Source: Utricularia gibba
Lineage: Eukaryota > Streptophyta > Magnoliopsida > Lamiales > Lentibulariaceae
DNA: 24,735 nt
Assembly: GCA_002189035.1 (NCBI GenBank)
Contig: NEEC01000470.1
Location: forward strand, 1-24,735
Direction of reading: 5' to 3'
A program made the position numbers and the translations under genes. This document shows, piece by piece, positions 12,020 to 21,993 of this stretch. Position 1 is the first letter of the stretch; every line of letters begins with the position of its first letter. Below the pieces are notes generated by a model. The model was given only the letters and a program-made list of their open reading frames with translations, made no database searches and had not been told where the DNA came from.

Positions 12020-12034
12020 AACTTCGTTCTGACC
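12020..12034. repeat. Near-invariant block 4
   Basis: The 15-mer aacttcgttctgacc is shared by classes A, B, C and D, whereas bases immediately on both sides are class-diagnostic (tcgttgtg or tcttttgg before it; ccaagg or ataggt after it). One exception is aacttcgttcggacc in unit 15180-15486. Confidence 0.8.
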
Positions 12035-12068
12035 CAAGGTTCGGTCTGTCTCCTTTGCCAAATCTGGT

Positions 12069-12381
12069 CCTACTCGACGAAAATCGTGATGCAGTTATTG
12101 AAGTTAGGATTTCATGAGCACCCAAAATGCTTTTGTCAATCGCATGCTTTGTAGTTGAGGAGGCGCTCTAGTGGGGCACGGTATCGGGCAAAAGGTCGAG
12201 TCGGGCTCGCCCCAGAGTCATTTTTAGCCCGGCAAAAAAATTGATGCATTTATTAACGTTGGGTTTTAATAGGCTGCCTACATGGTTTCTCAAGGAAAAG
12301 CTTGTCGTTTCTGGGCGGGTGATGTCTTTTGGAACTTCGTTCTGACCATAGGTTCGGTCTGACTCCTTTGCCACATCGGGT
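12069..12381. repeat. Class B monomer, exemplar (313 bp)
   Basis: This is a class B unit. It differs from the preceding class A unit at roughly 35-40 positions by hand count. Markers are aaaatgcttttgtcaatcg, gctttgtagttgaggagg, gctctagtggggcacgg, tatcgggcaaaagg, gagtcgggctcg (which destroys the SacI site), cagagtcatttttag, cgttgggttttaat, gcctacatgg, gtttctgggcgg, tcttttggaac, gaccatagg, ctgactcc and ccacatcggg. Close copies start at 5880, 10821, 11442, 13317, 16727, 17966, 20444 and 21062. Class B units nearly always follow a class A unit. Many copies carry cctgtcaaaaaaagtgatg where this exemplar has cccggcaaaaaaattgatg, so the class contains sub-variants. Confidence 0.92.
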
Positions 12382-12696
12382 CCTACTCGACGAAAATCGT
12401 GATGCAGTTATTGAAGTTAGGATTTCATGAGCACCCAAAATGGTTTTCTCAACCGCATGCTTTATATTTGATAAGGTGCTCTCGTGGGGCAACGGTATCG
12501 AGTAGGAGGTCGAGTCGAGCTCGGGCCCATAGTCATTTGTAGCTCGGCAAAAAACTTGATGCATTTATTAACGGTTGGTTTTAATAGGCTGCCTCAATGG
12601 TTTTCTCAAGGAAAAGCTTGTCGTTTTTGGGCGGGTGATGTCGTTGTGAACTTCGTTCTGACCCAAGGTTCGGTCTGTCTCCTTTGCCAAATCGGT

Positions 12697-13628
12697 CCTA
12701 CTCGACGAAAATCGTGATGCAGTTATTGAAGTTAGGATTCATGAGCACCCAAAATGGTTTTCTCAACCGCTGCTTTATATTTGAGGAGGCTCTCGTGGGG
12801 CAACGGTATCGAGGGAGGTCGAGTCGAGCTCGGGCCAGAGTCATTTGTAGCCCGGCAAAAAAATTGATGCATTTATTAACGTTGGTTTTAATAGGCTGCC
12901 TACATGTTTCTCAAGGAAAAGCTTGTCGTTTTTGGGCGGGTGATGTCTTTTGGAACTTCGTTCTGACCATAGGTTCGGTCTGACTCCTTTGCCACATCGG
13001 GTCCTACTCGACGAAAATCGTGATGCAGTTATTGAAGTTAGGATTCATGAGCACCCAAAATGGTTTTCTCAACCGCATGCTTTATATTTGATAAGGCACT
13101 CTCGTGGGGCAACGGTATCGAGCAGGAGGTCGAGTCGAGCTCGGGCCCATAGTCATTTGTAGCCCGGCAAAAAATTGATGCATTTATTAACGGTTGGTTT
13201 TAATAGGCTGCCTCAATGGTTTTCTCAAGGAAAAGCTTGTCGTTTTTGGGCGGGTGATGTCGTTGTGAACTTCGTTCTGACCCAAGGTTCGGTCTGTCTC
13301 CTTTGCCAAATCTGGTCCTACTCGACGAAAATCGTGATGCAGTTATTGAAGTTAGGATTTCATGAGCACCCAAAATGCTTTTTCAATCGCATGCTTTGTA
13401 GTTGAGGAGGCGCTCTAGTGGGGCACGGTATCGGGCAAAAGGTCGAGTCGGGCTCGCTCCAAGAGTCATTTTTAGCCTGTCAAAAAAATGATGCATTTAT
13501 TAACGTTGGGTTTTAATAGGCTGCCTACATGGTTTCTCAAGGAAAAGCTTGTCGTTTCTGGGCGGGTGATGTCTTTTGGAACTTCGTTCTGACCATAGGT
13601 TCGGTCTGACTCCTTTGCCACATCGGGT
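12697..13628. repeat. Mosaic monomers followed by a B unit
   Basis: Units start at 12697 (mosaic: ttgaggaggctctcg, gagggagg, lost SphI as accgctgc, tcttttgg), 13003 (chimera: C-type first half with gcactctcg, gagcagg and agcccgg, then A-type second half with cggttgg, caatgg, tcgttgtg and ctgtctcc) and 13317 (B). Confidence 0.82.
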
Positions 13629-15486
13629 CCTACTCGACGAAAATCGTGATGCAGTTATTGAAGTTAGGATATCATGAGCACCCAAAATGGTTTTCTCAAC
13701 CGCATGCTTTATATTTGATAAGGCACTCGTGGGGCAACGGTATCGAGCAGGAGGTCGAGTCGAGCTCGGCCCAGAGTCATTTGTAGCCCGGCAAAAAAAT
13801 TGATGCATTTATTAACGTTCGGCTTTATTAGGCTGCCTACATAGTTTCTCAAGGAAAAGCTTGTCGTTTCTGGGCGGGTGATGTCTTTTGGAACTTCGTT
13901 CTGACCATAGGTTCGGTCTGACTCCTTTGCCACATCGGGTCCTACTCGACGAAAATCGTGATGCAGTTATTGAAGTTAGGATTCATGAGCACCCAAAATG
14001 GTTTTCTCAACCGCATGCTTTATATTTGATAAGGTGCTCTCGTGGGGCAACGGTATCGAGTAGGAGGTCGAGTCGAGCTCGGGCCCATAGTCATTTGTAG
14101 CTCGGCAAAAAACTTGATGCATTTATTAACGTTGGTTTTAATAGGCTGCCTACATGGTTTTCTCAAGGAAAAGCTTGTCGTTTTGGGCGGGTGATGTCTT
14201 TTGGAACTTCGTTCTGACCAAGGTCGGTCTGACTCCTTTGCCACATCGGGTCCTACTCGACGAAAATCGTGATGCAGTTATTGAAGTTAGGATATCATGA
14301 GCACCCAAAATGGTTTTCTCAACCGCATGCTTTATATTTGATAAGGCACTCTCGTGGGGCAACGGTATCGAGCAGGAGGTCGAGTCGAGCTCGGGCCCAG
14401 AGTCATTTGTAGCCCGGCAAAAAAATTGATGCATTTATTAACGTTCGGTTTAATAGGCTGCCTACATGTTTCTCAAGGAAAAGCTTGTCGTTTCTGGGCG
14501 GGTGATGTCTTTTGGAACTTCGTTCTGACCATAGGTTCGGTCTGACTCCTTTGCCACATCGGGTCCTACTCGACGAAAATCGTGATGCAGTTATTGAAGT
14601 TAGGATTCATGAGCACCCAAAATGGTTTTCTCAACCGCATGCTTTATATTTGATAAGGCACTCTCGTGGGGCAACGGTATCGAGCAGGAGGTCGAGTCGA
14701 GCTCGGCCCAGAGTCATTTGTAGCCCGGCAAAAAAATTGATGCATTTATTAACGTTGGTTTATTAGGCTGCCTACATGTTTCTCAAGGAAAAGCTTGTCG
14801 TTTCTGGGCGGGTGATGTTTTGGAACTTCGTTCTGACCAAGGTTCGGTCTGACTCCTTTGCCACATCGGTCCTACTCGACGAAAATCGTGATGCAGTTAT
14901 TGAAGTTAGGATTCATGAGCACCCAAAATGGTTTTCTCAACCGCATGCTTTATATTTGATAAGGCACTCTCGTGGGGCAACGGTATCGAGCAGGAGGTCG
15001 AGTCGAGCTCGGGCCCAGAGTCATTTGTAGCCCGGCAAAAAAATTGATGCATTTATTAACGTTGGTTTATTAGGCTGCCTACATGTTTCTCAAGGAAAAG
15101 CTTGTCGTTTCTGGGCGGGTGATGTCTTGGGAACTTCGTTCTGACCCAAGGTTCGGTCTGTCCCTTTGCCACATCGGGTCCTACTCGACGAAAATCGTGA
15201 TGCAGTTATTGAAGTTAGGATTTCATGAGCACCCAAAATGGTTTTCTCAACGCATGCTTTATATTTGATAGGCGCTCTTGGGGCACGGTATCGGGCAAAA
15301 GGTCGAGTCGAGCTCGCTCCCAGAGTCATTTGTAGCCCGGCAAAAAAATTGATGCATTTATTAACGTTCGGCTTATTAGGCTGCCTACATAGTTTCTCAA
15401 GGAAAAGCTTGTCGTTTCTGGGCGGGATGTCGTTGGGAACTTCGTTCGGACCCAAGGTTCGGTCTGACTCCTTTGCCACATCGGGT
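13629..15486. repeat. C-rich block of six monomers
   Basis: Units start at 13629 (C, EcoRV variant), 13941 (A-type first half, B/C-type second half), 14252 (C, EcoRV variant), 14565 (C), 14871 (C) and 15180 (chimera: B-like gggcaaaagg first half, then agcccgg, ttcggcttattagg and acatag as in C). Class B alternation is absent from this stretch. Confidence 0.8.
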
Positions 15487-16411
15487 CCTACTCGACGAAA
15501 ATCGTGATGCAGTTATTGAAGTTAGGATTCATGAGCACCCAAAATGGTTTTCTCAACCGCATGCTTTATATTTGAGGAGGGCTCTCGTGGGGCAACGGTA
15601 TCGAGTAGGAGGTCGAGTCGAGCTCGGGCCCATAGTCATTTGTAGCTCGGCAAAAAAACTTGATGCATTTATTAACGTTGGTTTTAATAGGCTGCTACAT
15701 GTTTTCTCAGGAAAAGCTTGTCGTTTTTGGGCGGGTGATGTTTTGTGAACTTCGTTCTGACCCAAGGTTCGGTCTGACTCCTTTGCCACATCGGTCCTAC
15801 TCGACGAAAATCGTGATGCAGTTATTGAAGTTAGGATTTCATGAGCACCCAAAATGGTTTTCTCAACCGCATGCTTTATATTTGATAAGGTGCTCTCGTG
15901 GGGCAACGGTATCGAGCAGGAGGTCGAGTCGAGCTCGGGCCCAGAGTCATTTGTAGCCGACAAAAAATTGATGCATTTATTAACGTTGGTTATAGGCTGC
16001 CTACATAGTTTCTCAAGGAAAAGCTTGTCGTTTCTGGCGGGTGATGTCGTTGGAACTTCGTTCTGACCAAGGTTCGGTCTGACTCCTTTGCCACATCGGG
16101 TCCTACTCGACGAAAATCGTGATGCAGTTATTGAAGTTAGGATTCATGAGCACCCAAATGGTTTTCTCAACCGCATGCTTTATATTTGAGGAGGCGCTCT
16201 CGTGGGGCAACGGTATCGAGCAGGAGGTCGAGTCGAGCTCGGGCCCATAGTCATTTGTAGCTCGGCAAAAAACTTGATGCATTTATTAACGTTGGGTTTT
16301 AATAGGCGCCTACATTGTTTTCTCAAGGAAAAGCTTGTCGTTTCTGGCGGGTGATGTCGTTGGAACTTCGTTCTGACCAAGGTTCGGTCTGACTCCTTTG
16401 CCACATCGGGT
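15487..16411. repeat. A-like, C-like and D-like monomers
   Basis: Units start at 15487 (A-like, gctgctacatg and ctcaggaaaag deletions, tgttttgtgaac), 15796 (C-like, gtgctctcg with gagcagg, cagagtc and acatag; ggttataggc deletion) and 16102 (D-like, with the private GGCGCC junction at 16305-16310 and acattg). Confidence 0.76.
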
Positions 16412-18579
16412 CCTACTCGACGAAAATCGTGATGCAGTTATTGAAGTTAGGATTTCATGAGCACCCAAAATGGTTTTCTCAACCGCATGCTTTATATTTG
16501 ATAAGGTGCTCTCGTGGGGCAACGGTATCGAGTAGGAGGTCGAGTCGAGCTCGGGCCCATAGTCATTTGTAGCTCGGCAAAAAACTTGATGCATTTATTA
16601 ACGGTTGGTTTTAATAGGCTGCCTCAATGGTTTTCTCAAGGAAAAGCTTGTCGTTTTTGGGCGGGTGATGTCGTTGTGAACTTCGTTCTGACCCAAGGTT
16701 CGGTCTGTCTCCTTTGCCAATCTGGTCCTACTCGACGAAAATCGTGATGCAGTTATTGAAGTTAGGATTTCATGAGCACCCAAAATGCTTTTGTCAATCG
16801 CATGCTTTGTAGTTGAGGAGGCGCTCTAGTGGGGCACGGTATCGGGCAAAAGGTCGAGTCGGGCTCGCTCCCAGAGTCATTTTTAGCCTGTCAAAAAATG
16901 ATGCATTTATTAACGTTGGGTTTTAATAGGCTGCCTACATGGTTTCTCAAGGAAAAGCTTGTCGTTTCTGGGCGGGTGATGTCTTTTGGAACTTCGTTCT
17001 GACCATAGGTTCGGTCTGACTCCTTTGCCACATCGGGTCCTACTCGACGAAAATCGTGATGCAGTTATTGAAGTTAGGATTTCATGAGCACCCAAAATGG
17101 TTTTCTCAACCGCATGCTTTATATTTGATAAGGTGCTCTCGTGGGGCAACGGTATCGAGTAGGAGGTCGAGTCGAGCTCGGGCCCATAGTCATTTGTAGC
17201 TCGGCAAAAAAACTTGATGCATTTATTAACGTTGGTTTTAATAGGCTGCCTCAATTTTCTCAAGGAAAAGCTTGTCGTTTTTGGGCGGGTGATGTCGTTG
17301 TGAACTTCGTTCTGACCCAAGGTTCGGTCTGTCCTTTGCCAAATCTGGTCCTACTCGACGAAAATCGTGATGCAGTTATTGAAGTTAGGATTTCATGAGC
17401 ACCAAAATGCTTTTCAACGCATGCTTTGTATTGAGGAGGCGCTCTAGTGGGCAACGGTATCGGGCAGGTCGAGTCGGGCTCGGCCCAGAGTCATTTGTAG
17501 CCGGCAAAAAATTGATGCATTTATTAACGTTGGGTTTTAATAGGCTGCCTACATGGTTTCTCAAGGAAAAGCTTGTCGTTTCTGGGCGGGTGATGTCTTT
17601 TGGAACTTCGTTCTGACCATAGGTTCGGTCTGACTCCTTTGCCACATCGGGTCCTACTCGACGAAAATCGTGATGCAGTTATTGAAGTTAGGATTTCATG
17701 AGCACCCAAAATGGTTTTCTCAACGCATGCTTTATATTTGATAAGGTGCTCTCGTGGGGCAACGGTATCGAGTAGGAGGTCGAGTCGAGCTCGGGCATAG
17801 TCATTTGTAGCTCGGCAAAAAACTTGATGCATTTATTAACGGTTGGTTTTAATAGGCTGCCTCAATGGTTTTCTCAAGGAAAAGCTTGTCGTTTTTGGGC
17901 GGGTGATGTCGTTGTGAACTTCGTTCTGACCCAAGGTTCGGTCTGTCTCCTTTGCCAAATCTGGTCCTACTCGACGAAAATCGTGATGCAGTTATTGAAG
18001 TTAGGATTCATGAGCACCCAAAATGCTTTTTCAATCGCATGCTTTGTAGTTGAGGAGGCGCTCTAGTGGGGCACGGTATCGGGCAAAAGGTCGAGTCGGG
18101 CTCGCCCAGAGTCATTTTAGCCTGTCAAAAAAAGTGATGCATTTATTAACGTTGGGTTTTAATAGGCTGCCTACATGGTTTCTCAAGGAAAAGCTTGTCG
18201 TTTCTGGGCGGGTGATGTCTTTTGGAACTTCGTTCTGACCATAGGTTCGGTCTGACTCCTTTGCCACATCGGGTCCTACTCGACGAAAATCGTGATGCAG
18301 TTATTGAAGTTAGGATTCATGAGCACCCAAAATGGTTTTCTCAACCGCATGCTTTATATTTGATAAGGCACTCTCGTGGGGCAACGGTATCGAGTAGGAG
18401 GTCGAGTCGAGCTCGGGCCAGAGTCATTTGTAGCCGGCAAAAAAATTGATGCATTTATTAACGTTGGTTTATTAGGCTGCCTACATAGTTTCTCAAGGAA
18501 AAGCTTGTCGTTTTGGCGGGTGATGTCTTTTGGAACTTCGTTCTGACCAAGGTTCGCTGACTCCTTTGCCACATCGGGT
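16412..18579. repeat. A-B higher-order repeat, ABABAB then C
   Basis: Units start at 16412 (A), 16727 (B), 17039 (A, caattttctc and ctgtcc deletions), 17350 (B, 303 bp, gggcagg), 17653 (A, gggcatagtc deletion), 17966 (B) and 18275 (C-like: gcactctcg with gagtagg, tttattagg, acatag). Dimer periods are 627, 614 and 622 bp. Confidence 0.88.
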
Positions 18580-20128
18580 CCTACTCGACGAAAATCGTGA
18601 TGCAGTTATTGAAGTTAGGATTCATGAGCACCCAAAATGGTTTTCTCAACCGCATGCTTTATATTTGATAGGCGCTCTCGTGGGGCAACGGTATCGAGTA
18701 GGAGGTCGAGTCGAGCTCGGCCCATAGTCATTTGTAGCCCGGCAAAAAAATTGATGCATTTATTAACGTTGGTTTTAATAGGCTGCCTACATGTTTTCTC
18801 AAGGAAAAGCTTGTCGTTTTGGCGGGTGATGTCGTTGGAACTTCGTTCTGACCCAAGGTTCGGTCTGACTCCTTTGCCACATCGGGTCCTACTCGACGAA
18901 AATCGTGATGCAGTTATTGAAGTTAGGATTTCATGAGCACCCAAAATGGTTTTCTCAACCGCATGCTTTATATTTGATAAGGCGCTCTCGTGGGGCAACG
19001 GTATCGAGCAGGAGGTCGAGTCGAGCTCGGGCCCATAGTCATTTGTAGCTCGGCAAAAAAATTGATGCATTTATTAACGTTGGTTTTAATAGGCTGCCTA
19101 CATGTTTCTCAAGGAAAAGCTTGTCGTTTCTGGGCGGGTGATGTCGTTGGGAACTTCGTTCTGACCAAGGTTCGGTCTGACTCCTTTGCCACATCGGTCC
19201 TACTCGACGAAAATCGTGATGCAGTTATTGAAGTTAGGATTTCATGAGCACCCAAAATGGTTTTTTCAACCGCATGCTTTATATTTGATAAGGCTCTCGT
19301 GGGGCAACGGTATCGAGCAGGAGGTCGAGTCGAGCTCGGGCCCATAGTCATTTGTAGCCGGCAAAAAACTTGATGCATTTATTAACGTTGGTTTAATAGG
19401 CTGCCTACATGTTTTCTCAAGGAAAAGCTTGTCGTTTTGGCGGGTGATGTCTTTTGGAACTTCGTTCTGACCAAGGTTCGGTCTGACTCCTTTGCCACAT
19501 CGGGTCCTACTCGACGAAAATCGTGATGCAGTTATTGAAGTTAGGATTCATGAGCACCCAAAATGGTTTTCTCAACCGCATGCTTTATATTTGAGGAGGC
19601 GCTCTCGTGGGGCACGGTATCGAGTAGGAGGTCGAGTCGAGCTCGGGCCCATAGTCATTTGTAGCCCGGCAAAAAATTGATGCATTTATTAACGTTGGTT
19701 TTTAATAGGCTGCCTACATGTTTCTCAAGGAAAAGCTTGTCGTTTCTGGGCGGGTGATGTCGTTGGGAACTTCGTTCTGACCCAAGGTTCGTCTGACTCC
19801 TTTGCCACATCGGGTCCTACTCGACGAAAATCGTGATGCAGTTATTGAAGTTAGGATTTCATGAGCACCCAAAATGGTTTTCTCAACCGCATGCTTTATA
19901 TTTGATAAGGTGCTCTCGTGGGGCAACGGTATCGAGCAGGAGGTCGAGTCGAGCTCGGGCCCATAGTCATTTGTAGCTCGGCAAAAAACTTGATGCATTT
20001 ATTAACGTTGGTTTTTTAATAGGCTGCCTACATGTTTTCTCAAGGAAAAGCTTGTCGTTTCTGGCGGGTGATGTCGTTGGGAACTTCGTTCTGACCAAGG
20101 TTCGGTCTGACTCCTTTGCCAAATCGGT
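18580..20128. repeat. D-like block of five monomers
   Basis: Units start at 18580, 18888, 19199, 19506 and 19816. They share catagtc, tacatg with three or four T before ctc, accaagg or acccaagg, and gactcc. All but 19199 (tcttttgg) have tcgttgg or tcgttggg. None has the B markers, and none has the full A second half. The variable ggctctcg, gcgctctcg and gtgctctcg forms show the group is heterogeneous. Confidence 0.75.
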
Positions 20129-21681
20129 CCTACTCGACGAAAATCGTGATGCAGTTATTGAAGTTAGGATTTCATGAGCACCCAAAATGGTTTTCTCAAC
20201 CGCATGCTTTATATTTGATAAGGCACTCTCGTGGGGCAACGGTATCGAGCAGGAGGTCGAGTCGAGCTCGGGCCCATAGTCATTTGTAGCTCGGCAAAAA
20301 ACTTGATGCATTTATTAACGGTTGGTTTTAATAGGCTGCTCAATGGTTTTCTCAAGGAAAAGCTTGTCGTTTTTGGGCGGGTGATGTCGTTGTGAACTTC
20401 GTTCTGACCCAAGGTTCGGTCTGTCTCCTTTGCCAAATCTGGTCCTACTCGACGAAAATCGTGATGCAGTTATTGAAGTTAGGATTTCATGAGCACCCAA
20501 AATGCTTTTCAATCGCATGCTTTAGTTTGAGGAGGCGCTCTAGTGGGGCACGGTATCGGGCAAAAGGTCGAGTCGGGCTCGCCCAGAGTCATTTTTAGCC
20601 TGTCAAAAAAAGTGATGCATTTATTAACGTTGGGTTTTAATAGGCTGCCTACATGGTTTCTCAAGGAAAAGCTTGTCGTTTCTGGGCGGGTGATGTCTTT
20701 TGGAACTTCGTTCTGACCATAGGTTCGGTCTGACTCCTTTGCCACATCGGGTCCTACTCGACGAAAATCGTGATGCAGTTATTGAAGTTAGGATTTCATG
20801 AGCACCCAAAATGGTTTTCAACCGCATGCTTTATATTTGATAAGGTGCTCGTGGGGCAACGGTATCGAGTAGGAGGTCGAGTCGAGCTCGGGCCCATAGT
20901 CATTTGTAGCTCGGCAAAAAACTTGATGCATTTATTAACGGTTGTTTTAATAGGCTGCCTCAATGGTTTTCTCAAGGAAAAGCTTGTCGTTTTGGGCGGG
21001 TGATGTCGTTGTGAACTTCGTTCTGACCAAGGTTCGGTCTGTCTCCTTTGCCAAATCTGGTCCTACTCGACGAAAATCGTGATGCAGTTATTGAAGTTAG
21101 GATTTCATGAGCACCCAAAATGCTTTTCAATCGCATGCTTTGTAGTTGAGGAGGCGCTCTAGTGGGGCACGGTATCGGGCAAAAGGTCGAGTCGGGCTCG
21201 CCCCAGAGTCATTTTTAGCCTGTCAAAAAAAGTGATGCATTTATTAACGTTGGGTTTTAATAGGCTGCCTACATGGTTTCTCAAGGAAAAGCTTGTCGTT
21301 TCTGGGCGGGTGATGTCTTTTGGAACTTCGTTCTGACCATAGGTTCGGTCTGACTCCTTTGCCACATCGGGTCCTACTCGACGAAAATCGTGATGCAGTT
21401 ATTGAAGTTAGGATATCATGAGCACCCAAAATGGTTTTCTCAACCGCATGCTTTATATTTGATAAGGCACTCTCGTGGGGCAACGGTATCGAGTAGGAGG
21501 TCGAGTCGAGCTCGGGCCCAGAGTCATTTGTAGCCGGCAAAAAAATTGATGCATTTATTAACGTTCGGCTTTATTAGGCTGCCTACATAGTTTCTCAAGG
21601 AAAAGCTTGTCGTTTCTGGCGGGTGATGTCTTTTGAACTTCGTTCTGACCCAAGGTTCTGTGACTCCTTTGCCACATCGGT
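20129..21681. repeat. Chimeric A, then B-A-B-C
   Basis: Units start at 20129 (C-like gcactctcg and gagcagg, then A-type catagtc, agctcgg, cggttgg, caatgg, tcgttgtg and ctgtctcc), 20444 (B), 20753 (A), 21062 (B) and 21373 (C, EcoRV variant, ggctttattagg, acatag). Confidence 0.84.
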
Positions 21682-21993
21682 CCTACTCGACGAAAATCGT
21701 GATGCAGTTATTGAAGTTAGGATTCATGAGCACCCAAAATGGTTTTCTCAACCGCATGCTTTATATTTGAGGAGGCGCTCTCGTGGGGCAACGGTATCGA
21801 GCAGGAGGTCGAGTCGAGCTCGGGCCATAGTCATTTGTAGCTCGGCAAAAAACTTGATGCATTAATTAACGTTGGGTTTTAATAGGCGCCTACATTGTTT
21901 TCTCAAGGAAAAGCTTGTCGTTTCTGCGCGGGTGATGTCGTTGGGAACTTCGTTCTGACCCAAGGTTCGTCTGACTCCTTTGCCACATCGGGT
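21682..21993. repeat. D-like monomer, exemplar (312 bp)
   Basis: This unit fits none of A, B or C. It has tttgaggaggcgctctcg, gagcaggagg, catagtc, agctcggcaaaaaacttg, then a private junction aataggcgcctacattg (new GGCGCC site at 21885-21890), tttctgcgcgggtg, tcgttgggaac, gacccaagg, gactcc and ccacatcgg. It also carries gcattaattaac where nearly all units have gcatttattaac. The same GGCGCC junction occurs at 16305-16310 in unit 16102-16411. D is a loose grouping and may be a set of independent mosaics. Confidence 0.7.

Larger units (their letters stand above)
11753..12068. repeat. Class A monomer, exemplar (316 bp)
   Basis: This is a full-length class A unit. Its markers in order are aaaatggttttctcaacc, gataaggtgctctcg, tatcgagtaggagg, gggcccatagtc, agctcggcaaaaaacttg, aacggttggttttaat, gcctcaatgg, gtttttgggcgg, tcgttgtgaac, gacccaagg, ctgtctcc and ccaaatctgg. 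It carries SphI at 11826-11831, SacI at 11888-11893, ApaI at 11894-11899, NsiI at 11930-11935 and HindIII at 11985-11990. Units starting at 315, 4960, 6808, 7421, 10506, 11130, 12382, 16412, 17039, 17653, 20753 and 23561 are close copies, several differing by only one to a few bases. The phase is arbitrary; I set position 1 of the monomer at cctactcg. Confidence 0.93.
11911..12068. repeat. Second half-unit (~158 bp) of a class A monomer
   Basis: This is the paralogue of the preceding half-unit. It begins at tagctcggcaaaa, which corresponds to cctactcgacgaaaa at the monomer start. It holds the HindIII site (aaggaaaagcttgtcg) and the aacttcgttctgacc block, neither well preserved in the first half. 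The class-specific tcgttgtg/tcttttgg and acccaagg/accatagg differences also lie here. Confidence 0.82.
10506..12696. repeat. Regular A-B higher-order repeat, ABABABA
   Basis: Units start at 10506 (A), 10821 (B), 11130 (A), 11442 (B), 11753 (A), 12069 (B) and 12382 (A). Dimer periods are 624, 623 and 629 bp. The A copies differ from each other by only a few single-base changes or indels, and likewise most B copies, while neighbouring A and B differ at about 12% of positions. SacI (GAGCTC) is present in each A and absent from each B here, so a 620-bp SacI step is expected inside this block. Confidence 0.9.

Noticed and set aside
12020-12048. CENP-B-box-like motif around aacttcgttctgacccaaggttcgg
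   Set aside because: The TTCG start is there, but the required A and CGGG positions do not fit in either strand in this segment. I found no convincing match elsewhere in the monomer.
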